Source of the DNA: Canna indica
Taxonomy: Eukaryota; Streptophyta; Magnoliopsida; Zingiberales; Cannaceae
Direction of reading: 5' to 3'
DNA length: 64,000 nt
NCBI GenBank assembly: GCA_034359265.1
Contig: CP136896.1
Location: 22,909,501-22,973,500 of the forward strand
Shown in pieces: positions 11,133 to 22,575 of the stretch (positions are counted from its first letter, which is position 1; every line of letters begins with the position of its first letter). The notes under the pieces are model-generated. The model did not search any database and had not been told where the DNA came from. It saw only the letters and a list, made by a program, of their open reading frames with translations. Made by a program: the position numbers and the translations under genes.

Positions 11133-12176
11133 AAAGAAGCTCTGGTCATGTATGATCTGAATGCCCTAATCTTCAAAAGAAGCTCAAGAAGTCTTTCACT
11201 GTCACCTGGAGTGATGATGATGAGCAAGATGACCGTGAAGAATCTGAGAAATAGTCAGACAATTTTATAGCATTCACAGCCAGTATAGGTGACTCAGTTA
11301 GAACTCCAAAAAGCTCAAATGCAGAAGAAGATCACAGTAGGTTCAATGTGCTAACAGTCTTGAGGAAGCATAACAGGAGATGTTTGATAAATGGATTGGA
11401 GTGACAAAGCTGAACAAGTCTCTCAGTAATCAAAACAAGTTGTTGATTGAAGAAAAGAAGAACCTTGAATAGAAAATTCAACATTTTCAAACTCAGATTG
11501 CCGAAAAGGAAGACAAATAATTCAAGTTGATTGAACAAGTTGAAAAGGTAAAGAAGGAAGTTGGAATGATGAATTCTAGTGGAACTCTTAACAAAATTTT
11601 GAGTGTAGTGGTTTGGGATACACTGGTCCATCTTGGTTGAAACCCCAGTCTCAACTACCTACTCAACTGAGGAACATTCAGAGGGGTTCTTCAAGTCGAC
11701 AATAGCCTACTACAAGAAGAAGTCACAAGGGGTCCATATGCTATTATTACAAGTGCAAAGGGAACATTATGGCAAACTGCTTCAAACTTTCCAACAAACC
11801 GAGAAGAAAGAATCATGTGAAATCCCCAAGGCAGAAAGTTAAGCAAATTTGGATAAGGAAGGCTGATCTTAACTATCATGTTACATTTATGTCAAAAACT
11901 ATTTCATCTCTTGGTTCTTGGTATTTCTACAGTGGATGTTCTCAGCACATGACAAGAAGTCCAGACAACCTAAAGGATATTCAAAAATATGGACGAGCAA
12001 CAATAACTTTTAGATATGAAGGACATGGGAATGTTGTGGGAGTTCGAACTCTTAATGTCCTAGGAATTCCGAATCTGGAAAATATCCGGCTTACAAAAGG
12101 TCTCAAGGCTAATCTTGTAAGTATAAGCCAACTTTGTGACCAAAATTTGAATGTTCAATTTACCAGAAATAGCTGA
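11133..12176 (+). pseudogene. Zinc knuckle, coiled coil and protease of copia C
   Basis: Frameshifted remains of the gag C-terminus and pol N-terminus. After the zinc-knuckle remnant, a Lys/Glu/Gln-rich coiled-coil-like stretch occupies about 11330-11560. The protease and GAG-pre-integrase follow in a longer open stretch at 11769-12176. The copia protease signature, normally W-[FY]-[LIF]-D-S-G, reads WYFYSGCSQHMT: the catalytic Asp is Tyr (TAC instead of GAC) near 11930. Then come NLENIRLTKGLKANLVSIS and SQLCDQ, typical of this lineage. The active-site loss means the protease is dead independently of the frameshifts. Confidence 0.8.
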
Positions 12177-12289
12177 AAGGTTTTTGATGAGGATGGTGAC
12201 TACATCCTTGAAGGGAACAGATCAAAGGACAACAACTACAAAATAGCCTACTGATATGTTTGTTTTTCAGTTATTACATATGACATCAA

Positions 12290-12930
12290 TCTGTGGCATC
12301 GACGGCTAGGTCATGTTAATCACAGAGACCTCAAGAAACTTGTAAATGGGGGGAGGGGGGAGGGGGCGAGGGGGGCAGTTAGAGGAATTCCTAAACTATC
12401 TGGAGAACTTGAAGCTATTTGCGGCCCCTGTCAAGAAGGATAACAAACAAGGCAATCTCATCACTAGTTATAACTGGTTGCTACATCAAGACCTCTAGAG
12501 CTTCTTCACATGGACCTGGTTGGTCCTGAAAGTATTGGAGGTAAAAAATATGTTCTTGTATGTGTTGATGATTTCTCATGTTTTACTTGGACAAAATTTT
12601 TAAGTCAAGTGCCTTTAGCTATTTCAAAACTCTTTGCTTGAGGCTTCAAAATGAATAAAAACTTCCTATTATGAAGGTGATCAGAATAAGGAGTGATCAC
12701 GAAAGGGAATTTGAGAATATTTCTTTCTCTGAGTTTTGTGATGAGAATGGGATCTTGCATGAATTTTCTACTCCCAATACTCCTCAACAGAATGGTGTGG
12801 TTGAGAGAAAGAACCGCACAGTCCAGGAGATGACCCAAGTAATGCTCAATTCCAAACACATTTCTAAAAAATTTTGGGCTGAAACCATCAACACGGCTTG
12901 CTACATCATCAATTGAGCTTATCTCAAACC
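12290..12930 (+). pseudogene. Integrase of copia C
   Basis: A retroviral-type integrase core with breaks. LWHRRLGHVNHRDLKKL is at 12290, MDLVGPESIGGKKYVLVCVD (first Asp) near 12510, IRSDHEREFEN (second Asp) near 12690, and PQQNGVVERKNRTVQEM (catalytic Glu) near 12790, then KKFWAETINTACYIIN. Stops and frameshifts occur between the zinc-binding segment and the core, where a G-rich run (about 12347-12376) also interrupts the reading. Function in the intact family is insertion of the cDNA with a 5-bp duplication, consistent with TGTGT here. Confidence 0.85.
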
Positions 12931-13146
12931 AAGATCTATTAAAACTCCTTATGAATTATGTAAAGGAAGAAAACCTAGCCTTAGATACTTTCATATTTTT
13001 GGTAGCAGGTGTTATGTTCTAAATGATAGAGAGTATCTTGGCAAGATGCAAAGCAAGAGTGTTGAAGCCATGTTCCTTGGCTATTAATTCTACTATATTC
13101 TACTAATAGCAAGGCCTACTGAGTCTACAACAAACGAACACAAACT

Positions 13147-14936
13147 ATGATAGAGTCAGCAAATGTGAAGGTAGATGACTCTCAAACCAGCCAGACTCTG
13201 ACTGTTGATGAGAAAGGAGTTACAACTGTTGACAAGACTAGCCAGAATACTAGCAAGGTCACAAATCAGTCAATTGAAACTACTAATCCAACTAACACTG
13301 AGGCTGAAACTGAGCAAGATGATGAAAGTGATGATTCAAGAACTAAAAAATCTGCAAAAACACTCAAGAATCATCCCTTGCAAAATGTGATTGGAGATGT
13401 AAATGACGGAGTCAAGACCAAGAATCAATCTAAGAAAAATCACCAAGATATGATCAGGTACTATTGTTTCACTTCCACAATTGAACCAAAAAATATGATG
13501 GAAGCCTTGAAAGATGAATTTTGGATTTCTACTATGCAAGAGGAGTTACAACAGTTCATCAGAAATGATGTACGGGAACTTGTTTTAAGACCTGAAGGTA
13601 TCAATGTTGTTGAAACCAAATGGGTTTTCAAGAACAAGACTGATGAAGTAGGGAACATAACAAGAAATAAAGCCAGACTTTTTTCTTAGGGGTTTAATCA
13701 AATTGAAGGTCTGGATTATGATGAAACCTTTGCACCAGTTGCAAGACTGGAATCCAATGAAGACTGTCTTCCTGAATGGGTTTCTCAATGAAGAAGTCTA
13801 TGTTGAACAGGAAAAAGGCTTTGAAGATCCTACTTATCCTGACCATGTATACAAGTTGAAGAAAGCTCTTTATGGGCTTAAGCAAGCACCCAGAGCTTGG
13901 TATGAAAGACTCAGCCAGTTCCTACTTTTGAAAGGTTACAAAAGAGGAAGTGCAGACCAAACCCTATTCATCAAAAGAAAGGAGTCCCAACTCGTAATTG
14001 CTCAAATTTATATTGATGATATTATTTTTTGTTCAACTTCTAAAATTTATGTAAAATATGAAATCTGAGTTTGAGATGAGCATGGTTGGAGAAATGAATT
14101 ATTTTCTCAGTCTCCAAGTGAAGCAATATAAAGAAGGGATATTCATCTCTCAGAGTAAGTATACCAGAAATCTTATTCATAAGTTTGGAATGGACAGTTC
14201 TAAGCCAGTTAGAACTCCTATCTCAACTCATGAAAAACTGAGCAAAGATGAAGAAGACAAGAATGTTAATCCTAGTCTCTATAAAAACATGATTGACAGT
14301 CTATTATATTTGACAGCTAGCAGACCTGATATATGTTTTAGTGTCGGATTATGTGCTAGATATCAGGCTAATCCAAAAGAGTCTCATCTTCAGACTATTA
14401 AAAGGATTTTTAAATATGTCAAAGATACTCTGGACTTTGGACTTTGGTATTCTATTGAATATAATGTCTGTCTAGTAGAGTTTACAGATGTAGATTGCAC
14501 TGGAAATATTAATGATAGAAAAAGTACTATAGGTGGATGCTTTTATATTGGTTCAAATCTGGTGGCTTGGTTGAGTAAGAAACAGAATTTTATCTATCTT
14601 TCTTCTGTAGAGGCTGAATATTTGGCAACAAACAGTTACAGTACTCAGTTAATTTGGATGAGAATTATGTTATTAGACTATGGCTTAAAATAGGACGAAA
14701 TGATCTTATACTATGATAATACTAGTGCTATCAATATCTCTAAGAATCAAGATATGTATTCTCGCACTAAACACATTGATATTCGATTTCACTACATCAG
14801 AGAGTTAGTTGAAAGAAATGAGTTACAACTAGAATATATTTCCACAAATAGACAAGTTGCAGACATTTTCACAAAAGCATTGGATGGAGGGAGATTTGAG
14901 CAGTTGCGATCTGCTATGGGATTATGTGTTATTTGA
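13147..14936 (+). pseudogene. Reverse transcriptase-RNase H of copia C
   Basis: The RVT_2 polymerase and RNase H of copia C in four open segments. The acidic linker at 13147-13440 leads into [20 protein letters not shown]; a stop follows, then [10 protein letters not shown] deletion of a few dozen codons joins this to [18 protein letters not shown]. Then [20 protein letters not shown] and the catalytic YIDD (14009-14020). A one-base frame change near 14058 leads to RNase H (SRPDICFSVGLCARYQANP, STIGGCFYIGSNLVAW, LSSVEAEYLA) and the end DIFTKALDGGRFEQLRSAMG at 14936, with one stop at 14693. All key motifs survive except the deleted palm segment; it cannot be translated as one protein. Confidence 0.88.
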
Positions 14937-15250
14937 CACTTTATTTTACATTAAAAAAAGAGGGGTGGAAAATATGAAAGGTTTTTCAGTTATTATTTTT
15001 AACTTTATTCCTCCACTTACCCTGTTTCACTGAAGGTTCTTAAGGATTTCATTCAATTCTCGATGGGAGGATCCAAATTTATTACTTGCCTTTTTGGAGA
15101 CCCGCACATGTGGTACTCCTTTATTGAAATCCCGAAGGTTTCGCCCAAATTGATGTTTCTTGGCGCTGCAACCCTCTTCAATCCCTAAAGTTGTAAGCAA
15201 CACATTCTTCTCCATTCCTTGACCTCTCATCTGCCTCCCTTCTCTTACAA
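14937..15250 (+). other. Spacer between pol and second ORF of copia C
   Basis: Non-coding on the + strand. It contains a purine-rich stretch (AAAAAAAGAGGGGTGG at about 14955) like the polypurine tract that follows pol in other copia elements. No gene is supported here; an open frame on the opposite strand at 15027-15341 has no similarity to anything I recognise. Confidence 0.5.
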
Positions 15251-15387
15251 ATGGAGCAATCGAAGACCACCAGTGGCAAGCGGAAGAAGAGTTTTGTGAG
15301 GAAGGTTTATGCGTCATCAGAAAAAAGAATGTCTTCCTCAAATCCTACTGAAAACATTGGAGGGTTTCACCGTTGTCACTACTAGAA

Positions 15388-15735
15388 AAATGGTCATCAG
15401 CAACGGCTGATGCCGTTGCTGAGCCGTTGCTGAAGAGCATCAGCAACGGCTGAGCCGTTGCAATAGCGCCGTGACAGAAAGTCGCGTTGCTGATGACTTC
15501 GCAACGGACCAGCAACGGCCGCTCGGGCTGTCGCTAAAACTATTATCAGCAACGGGTTTGCAACAGACACGGAGCCGTTGCTGATAACATTAATAGCAAC
15601 GGCCGCTGAGTCCGTAGCAACGCCGTTAGTAAAACTCCGTCGCTAAGCCGTTGCTGTAGGTCATCAGTAACGGCTTTCGATACACTTTTAGCAACGGCTT
15701 TCCCACGGACGCCCGTGGGAAAGCCGTTGCTGATG
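15388..15735. repeat. Subterminal repeats, 3' end of CACTA D
   Basis: More than ten copies of an AGCAACGGC core or its reverse complement GCCGTTGCT (fuller form TCAGCAACGGCT), in both orientations within 350 bases of the terminus. In En/Spm such arrays bind the accessory protein TNPA and bring the ends together. Inference: this array serves the Transposase_24-type protein encoded next to it. Confidence 0.85.
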
Positions 15736-16069
15736 ACGTATACCTGCAACCAGAAAATTTAAAAATTTCAAATTTCCATTGATACATTGATACATTTATC
15801 TGATACATAACTCACACACCCATACCCTCATACACACATTCATTCACACATCACAAACACCTCATACACATTCATTCACACATCACAAACACCTCATACA
15901 CATTCATTCACACATCACAAACACACCAACATATATACATCAAAACAATTATACTTATATTGATAATTATCCACGATAGTATAAAAACAATTCAAATGCA
16001 AAATTGAAGTATCAATATCCAAACAAAATAAGTTAAACAAGTTCAATATCCAAACAAAAAATCTCACGA

Positions 16070-17626
16070 TCAAGATGGAGGATGGTCTGGATTATATGGC
16101 GGGGGCTGGAGCGCTTGAGTGTACACCGGCGTAGACTGACTCGAGGACGACGGATTAGATGATGCCGAAGAGATGACTGGTTCGGGATGACCTGACAAGT
16201 TGCGTAGCATAGCTTCTATATTCGCCATCGTCTGACTCTGACGCGCCATCGTCTGACTCTGATGCTCCATCATCTCAGTCTGACGCGCGACCGTCTCCTC
16301 TAGAGTCCTTATTCTGTTACTATGATCATAACTGGATCTAGAGGTGGACGGCCGCTCACCAGCGACCGGAGGGGTCGGTGCCCCAAGTGGCCCTAGTACG
16401 GCTCGCGCATGACCACTATCTGCGAAGCCATATACGCGGCCATGGTCCCAGCCACCTGCGGCCTCGACCCACGATGCTGCGTCAAAGTCCTCGGGGGTAC
16501 CCCCGCGCTGCACCACCGTCTGGCTGTAGGTCTCCTACTCGAGTTTGATTTTTTGTTTAATATTTATCATAAAACTTAAATTATAAATATATAATGAATA
16601 ATTTAAACAAATATATAATTACCATAATGTATGCAGCGCGGTTGTGGATGTACTCCCCCGTCCCATGTGCTCGACGGTGAGTCCGCTCAAACACCGCCAT
16701 CGGGGAAGGTCGCTGGACACTCCCGTCATCCGACACCGTCGTCTACATTTACAAAACAAATACATTAATTAGTACACATAATAACAAATAAAATATATAA
16801 TTAAAAGATATACTTACCATACGGTTTGCGTGCACTGCAAATGCAACAGAGCCGCCGGTGTGACGCGCTGCTCCTCCCGACATGCGATTTCTAGCCGCAT
16901 TCCGAGAAACCTCCTGCCATCGATCCGTCGACCATATCCCCACGAGCTGATCCCATATATCCGGAGTAATCCAACTGGGACCGTATCCCCGAGTCTCCGC
17001 GATGTTAGTGGTCCCAGCTCGGGCCAGCGCTTGGGACCGAGCCTGCCCCAGCTGCCCATTGTACCTTGCCCGGGAAATAGCCTCCCAGGCAGCGTAAATG
17101 AAGGGCCTCTGGTCCTCGGCCCATGTATAGCGAGCCTGCAAAATAATAATATCAGAACCAATATTAATATATCATCATGCATGTAAAAAATAATAATAAT
17201 ACGTGCCTCAAACTCGCGCCATAACATGTCGACGTGCTCGCTAGGCACGTGAGACCACGTAGGCCATGCCCCGTGCATGTATCGTCGAATAGTAGAAGAA
17301 ATGCTCCTCGGCACTTCTTCTTGCTCGAACCTGCACAACAAAAATAAATTTTAATATTATATTATGATATAATGAATTTGTAATGATTCATAATTCATGA
17401 TATATTACCGCTCCCCAATCACGCTAATCAATCTACGTGACTCTGTGGCTGGTGGAGGCTGCCACCTGTTCGGCCCGCGTGGCCGCCTACGTCTGGATGT
17501 ACTAGCCTCGGCAGTATCATCGGAATGAGGATCAGCAACAGGTGGATCAGCAGCATGAGTAAGTGCTGGAGTCTCACCGATCGGAGACTCCGAAACTCTC
17601 CTGCGTCGATAACCACGACCAGACAT
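16070..17626 (-). CDS. TNPA-like accessory gene of CACTA D (5 exons)
   Basis: An intact spliced gene read on the minus strand: exons 17626-17409, 17330-17207, 17135-16818, 16742-16623 and 16534-16070 (stop included), giving 414 residues with all phases matching. The N-terminus is Arg-rich and low-complexity (MSGRGYRRRRVSES). The centre has a Trp-rich segment (ARYTWAEDQRPFIYAAWE, GPSWITPDIWDQLVGIW) and FERTHRRAHGTGEYIHNRAA, the Transposase_24 (PF03004) signature. The C-terminal part has repeated QSQTMARQSQTMAN heptad-like units (probable coiled coil) and a Ser/Pro-rich tail. Donor sites are GT except intron 2, which begins GCACGT (a GC-AG intron). Expected role: nuclear DNA-binding partner of the transposase at the subterminal repeats. 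Compared with the copy at 39603 it has one extra repeat unit. No disabling change is seen. Confidence 0.88.
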
Positions 17627-17701
17627 ATCTGTCGAACAGACATATAATCAGATTATTGTATAAATAGTAGAGATATATTTAATAAAATATATACTTTACA
17701 A

Positions 17702-20700
17702 TTATTCTTCATCATCTGAATAATAGTCTTCGAATTCTTCTTCTTCTTCCTCTTCTTCCTCTTCTTCATCTTCTTCATCTCCAGCTTCCTCAATTTCATG
17801 ATCGTCATCATCAGCATATTCAACTTCTAATTGAATTGACGTTGTGTCTGCATCCTCGAGTATTGGAATAATACGATCCACAGCAGGAAGATCATCTTCT
17901 TGATAGAAACCAGGAGGATCATTTTCTCCTACTATTGGATCAATTTTTCCTCTACCTTTTGTCTTACAGACTACACGCCAATCCGCTCTATCTTTATTTC
18001 GGGCCGGATACTTCGCGTAATATACTTATTCGGCTTGTGATGCCAATATAAAAGGCTCATTTGCTGCCAATTTCGATTTGTAATTGACCTCAACAAGTTT
18101 GTATTTTGGATGAACTTTCATGCCCCTTTCTGTTGTATCGAACCAATGACATCTAAATAGGATCACTGATTTCAAGCCGAAGTAGTGCAACTCTATCACT
18201 TCTTCCACCAGTCCATAAAAATCCATATCACATTCAACATAGGTTGTCCCTTTCACGCAGACCCCAGCATTTATCGTCTTCTTTGTAGATGAATATTCAA
18301 GTGTGTGAAATTTATACCCGTTAACAAAATATCCGCTATAGCACAACACAAGTCGCGACGGTCCACTAACAAACTCAAATATTCTTTCATCTATTTCAGC
18401 TCTGTGATCTTTGCTGTAAGTCTGAATCCAAGTAGGGAAATCACGATTCCGTAATCTCTCCAATTCTTGATCGTTGTGAATAGAGTATTTTTGCACCATC
18501 TCAATGTCAAATATTTCAATGAATTGTTCAATCTCTGGACAATTGAGTAATACATACAAGTGTGCCAAATGATACTCTTCATCGCTTAAGTGTCGAGATG
18601 GACGAGAACCAAAAGCACGACCAGAGTGACAAAATATATTTAAACGTCCATCTGAATGTCGAACACCCCCGTCGTCGTTACGTGGAAGACGATCAAATCT
18701 TGTATGTACTGTCGATTCAAAGTAAAATGAGCAGAATGTTGAAATTTCTTGGATGATATACGATTCAGATATTGATCCTTCAACAGCTGCGGTGTTCTTT
18801 ACTTTTTTCTTCAGACGATTCATGTATCTTTCAAATAAGTACATCCAACGATATTGAACGGGGCCACCAACTCGTGCCTCGTATGCCAAGTGTATCGGTA
18901 GATGCTCCATCGAGTCAAAAAATGCAGGAGGGAAAAACTGCTCCAGCTTGCATATGATTTCAACAATATTATTTTCAAGTGTTGACATATCTTCGACTCG
19001 AAGGACATTTGCACAGATGCTTCTAAAAAACATACTTAATTCAGTCAACGGACCCCAAATATTATCAGGTAGAAGATCTCGAAATGCGATCGGAAGTAAT
19101 CTCTGCATGAATACATGACAATCATGGCTCTTCATCCCTGATATTTTGCAATCATCGACGTTCACACATCGAGATAAGTTTGAAGCATATCCATCGGGTA
19201 ATCTGAGTTCTTTTACCCATTGACAAACATCTTTGATCTGTTGTTTATTTAACACATATAGGGCCTTCGGTTTCAGATATCGTCCGTTGACCTCTTGTAA
19301 CTCCAACTCTGGTCTTTTACAAAGTATTTTCAGATCATGTCGGGCTTTGACATTATCTTTAGTTTTTCCAGAAATATCCATCACAGTGTTGAAAATATTA
19401 TCAAACACATTTTTTTCAATGTGCATGACATCTAAATTATGTCGAATCAATAATGAACTCCAATAGGGCAATTCCCAAAAGATACTTTTTTTCACCCAGT
19501 TGTGTGTTTGGCCAAAACCTGACACTCTTTCATTGCGACCAAATACTATATCTGGAAGTGCTGAAACACGTGCTAACATTTGTTCACCAGACAACATCGG
19601 TGGTGGCCCATCTCTTTCGACTCTGCCCTTAGTAAATTTATTACGATTCCTTCGATACTGGTGATTAACCGGTAGGAATCGACGATGACAATCAAAGAAT
19701 GAGATTTTTCGTCCGTTCTGAAGACTGATTGATTTAGAGTGTTCCATACAATACGGACAAGAGACTCGGCCGTGAGTGCTCCAACCCGACAACATGCCGT
19801 ACGCCGGGAAATCATTGATTGTCCACAAGACCGCGGCCTTTAAATTGAAGTTTTGCTTCCGATGACAATCATAAGTGACAGCTCCCTCAGTCCATAATGT
19901 TTTCAATTCATCTATCAAGGGTCTGAGAAATATGTCAATTTCTTTTTGCGGACCCTTAGGACCCGGAATAATCATCGAAAGATAAATAAATTCATCTTTC
20001 ATGCACATTGACGGTGGCAAATTATAAACTGTCAGCAGCACTGGCCAAACTGAATAAGGAGTTGCAGAATGTCCAAACGGATTAAAACCATCTGTGCACA
20101 ATCCCAATCTGATATTTCTAGTATCCCTAGCAAATGAAGGATAACATGTATCCAAATGTTTCCATGCTTCACTGTCAGATGGATGAGTCATTACTGTATC
20201 ATCACGACTTCTTGCATTCCAACTCATGTAGGGGGCTGTCTTTTCCGACATGAATAACCTTTGAAGCCTCGGTGTTAGTGGAAAATACCGAAGCACCTTA
20301 AATGGGATATTTTTCTGTCGGACCGATTTCTTCTCCTTGTAACGAGGGTGTTGACATACAGGGCATTTATCCAACTGCACATTTTCTTTATAATATAAAA
20401 TGCAGTTATTTTGGCACGCGTGTATTTTTTCGTACCCAAGCCCCAATTTTCTCATTAGCTTTTTAGTCTTATAAAAAGTAGGCTCAAACTTGTTATCAGT
20501 AGGCAGCATTCCATTAATCAATCCAGCAATCCGATCATACGCAACTCCGCTGATATTACAATCGGCCTTGATGCTTAAGAGCTGTGTCATTGCTGAAAAC
20601 CTAGTGTATTTAGAACAATTCTCATACAAAGGTTCATTGGCAGCTTTCAACATCTCGTAAAATTCTGCAGCTTCTTTATTCGGTAATTCAATCTCTACCG

Positions 20701-21181
20701 CAGCCCCTACTTCTGTGATATCAACCGCTGTAGTATCTGGTGGGACTGATGTCTGAAGATCTGGCCGATCAACATTATCATTCAGGTGGAATTGACCCCC
20801 AAGACTATCAAGTATCATAGTTCTATAGGGATTTGACCCCCTACATTGACTGGATGAAGAAGCACCAGCAGAGGAAGATTCACCATATGTCTGAACGACA
20901 GGATTGCTCGACGTCCCGACTTCGCGTGACTCCCCGTGACAAGTCCATAGAAAATATCTTGGTGCAAATCCTTTGGTATATAGATGCAGAGTGACAGTCT
21001 CCCGATCGAAAAATCGTCCATTTGAACAAATGCGGCACGGACATCAGATTTGATCACCCATGCTAACGAAATTTCGATTCGAATAGGCGAAATTGAGGAA
21101 GTACGTTACGCCTAATCGAAACTCATTCGTTAAAGCTCCACGATCAAGACGTCGGTACATCCAACTTCGATCAGCCGACAT
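17702..21181 (-). pseudogene. CACTA D transposase (TNPD/Tnp2-like), two nonsense mutations
   Basis: Counterpart of the intact transposase at 36036-39527. It starts at ATG 21181 (MSADRSWMYRR), but the CGA codon after MGDQI is TGA at 21044-21046, and a CAA codon near the C-terminus is TAA at 18026-18028. Both are C-to-T on the coding strand. Between them a 930-codon frame is open (20818 down to 18026), with about 16 amino-acid differences from the other copy. Domains are Transposase_21, DUF4218-like (SHDCHVFMQRLLP) and DUF4216-like (IELHYFGLKSVILFRCHWFD); the Glu-rich tail (17702-17850) lies beyond the second stop. A 9-base in-frame difference (GGGGGTCAA) lies near 20840. The N-terminal transposase-associated zinc domain would be missing from any product started internally, so the copy is probably inactive. 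Confidence 0.92.
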
Positions 21182-21255
21182 GATTCTGTCAATCAATGAC
21201 AATTTCTTTGGTTAATGTCTTTAGGTGAGATTGTCCTATTCCATTCGGGATTTAT

Positions 21256-21445
21256 GTTATTCGTACTGCACTTACGTTTTTATTTTAACTGTTACCTAAT
21301 TATTCTAAATTTCGACAGCATCTCCCTACAGTTCTCCGAATACGCATATCATCTGGGCGCGTATCGGAGAACAAGAGAGATGTTGCCGAAATTTACAATA
21401 ATTAGTTAACAGTTAAAATAAAAACGTAAGTGCAGTACAAATAAC
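21256..21445. repeat. Long inverted repeat upstream of CACTA D transposase
   Basis: A 190-base palindrome with arms of about 88 bases; the outer 60 bases are nearly perfect (GTACTGCACTTACGTTTTTA pairs with its complement) and the inner 25 are less matched. It lies 75 bases before the transposase start and has an equivalent at 35793-35982. It could fold as a hairpin in a transcript of the 5' leader. Confidence 0.85.
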
Positions 21446-21654
21446 TATATTCCCAAATTATCCAATCAGGGACAATTCAAGAATTGTACGTCGTATAAAA
21501 GATCATCTACTTCTTTTACACGAACATACAATTCCCGAACGGATCTAAGGTTTTGCTAAATCATATCCGATCGTCGATGCGTACGTGAAACATATCAACT
21601 CGTCGGAGGATGATTATTTTCTAAATGTTTCGAGACAGTTCGAGTCTATATTGG

Positions 21655-21890
21655 ACGATTTCGGGGCGCGTCCGAAGTGGACGATTCCGGCGCGAGTCCG
21701 AATTGCACGATTCCGGCGCGCGTCCGAAGTGGACGATTCCGGCGCGAGTCCGAATTGGACGATACCGGCGCGCGTCCGAAGTGGACGATTCCGGCGCGCG
21801 TCCGAAGTGGACGATTCCGGCGCGAGTCCGAATTGGACGATACCGGCGCGCGTCCGAAGTGGACGATTCCGGCGCGCGTCCGAAATTAAT
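21655..21890. repeat. 26-bp CpG-rich tandem array
   Basis: About nine tandem units of 26 bases, alternating between CGCGCGTCCGAAGTGG and CGCGAGTCCGAATTGG forms, each followed by ACGATTCCGG. The unit has several CpG sites. Because 26 is not a multiple of three, all frames stay open and give repetitive Arg-rich peptides; these are not genes. The equivalent array is at 35352-35590. Confidence 0.9.
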
Positions 21891-22269
21891 CTAAACCGTA
21901 ATAATTAATCTAACAAATTAAATAATTAATCTAAACAATTAATTAACAATTATAAAATAATTAATTAACAATTATAACATAATATAAATTATATATATAA
22001 ATTATAAATTCCGGCGCCGGAGTCCACCCTCCGGCGCCGGCGTACAGTGGCCGGACACACTGTCCGGCCACTGCAGAAGGTCCGGCGGCGGCCATCGGTC
22101 AGGTGATTCCTGCCGGCCGCAGGGAAGAGACGGCCAGGGAGGAGACATACCTGAACAAGTCGGAAGCAGCGGTCGGCATCGTCGGCGTCGGCAGCAGCGG
22201 CGGCGAATGGCGTCGGCAGGAGCGGCGGCGGCAGCAGCGGGAGGAAGAAGGGTCGGGCACGAGAGCGTG

Positions 22270-22575
22270 CCCTATATAAACTTATCAGCAACGGCTCACT
22301 CGCCCGTTAGAACGCCGTTGCTGATAAGTTATCATCAGCAACGGCTCACTTATCCGTTAGAAAGCCGTTGCTGATAATTAAAATATCAGCAACGGCTCAC
22401 CTTTCCGTCTGAAAGCCGTTGCTGATAATTAAAATATACAGCAACGGCTCAGTTTTCCGTTAGAAAGCCGTTGCAGATACAGTTTTCTGCAACGGCTCGA
22501 GCGGCCGTAAGAACGCCGTTGCAAATAGCAACGGCTTGAGCGGCCGTCGCTGATAGCCGTTGCTGAAGACGAAGT
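22270..22575. repeat. Subterminal repeats, 5' end of CACTA D
   Basis: At least eleven AGCAACGGC / GCCGTTGC motifs, mostly as facing pairs about 45-50 bases apart (TCAGCAACGGCTCA ... AAAGCCGTTGCTGATAA). This arrangement makes a ladder of short hairpins next to the terminus and differs from the spacing at the other end of the element. Confidence 0.85.

Noticed and set aside
18562..19466. Small open frames opposite the CACTA transposase
   Set aside because: They mirror frames at 37763-38667 opposite the intact copy and are shadows of a strongly coding strand.
21585..21908. Overlapping Arg-rich open frames (up to 107 codons) in the CACTA leader
   Set aside because: They arise from a 26-base tandem repeat, which keeps all three frames open and repeats the same peptide; the same happens in copy 2 at 35328-35630.
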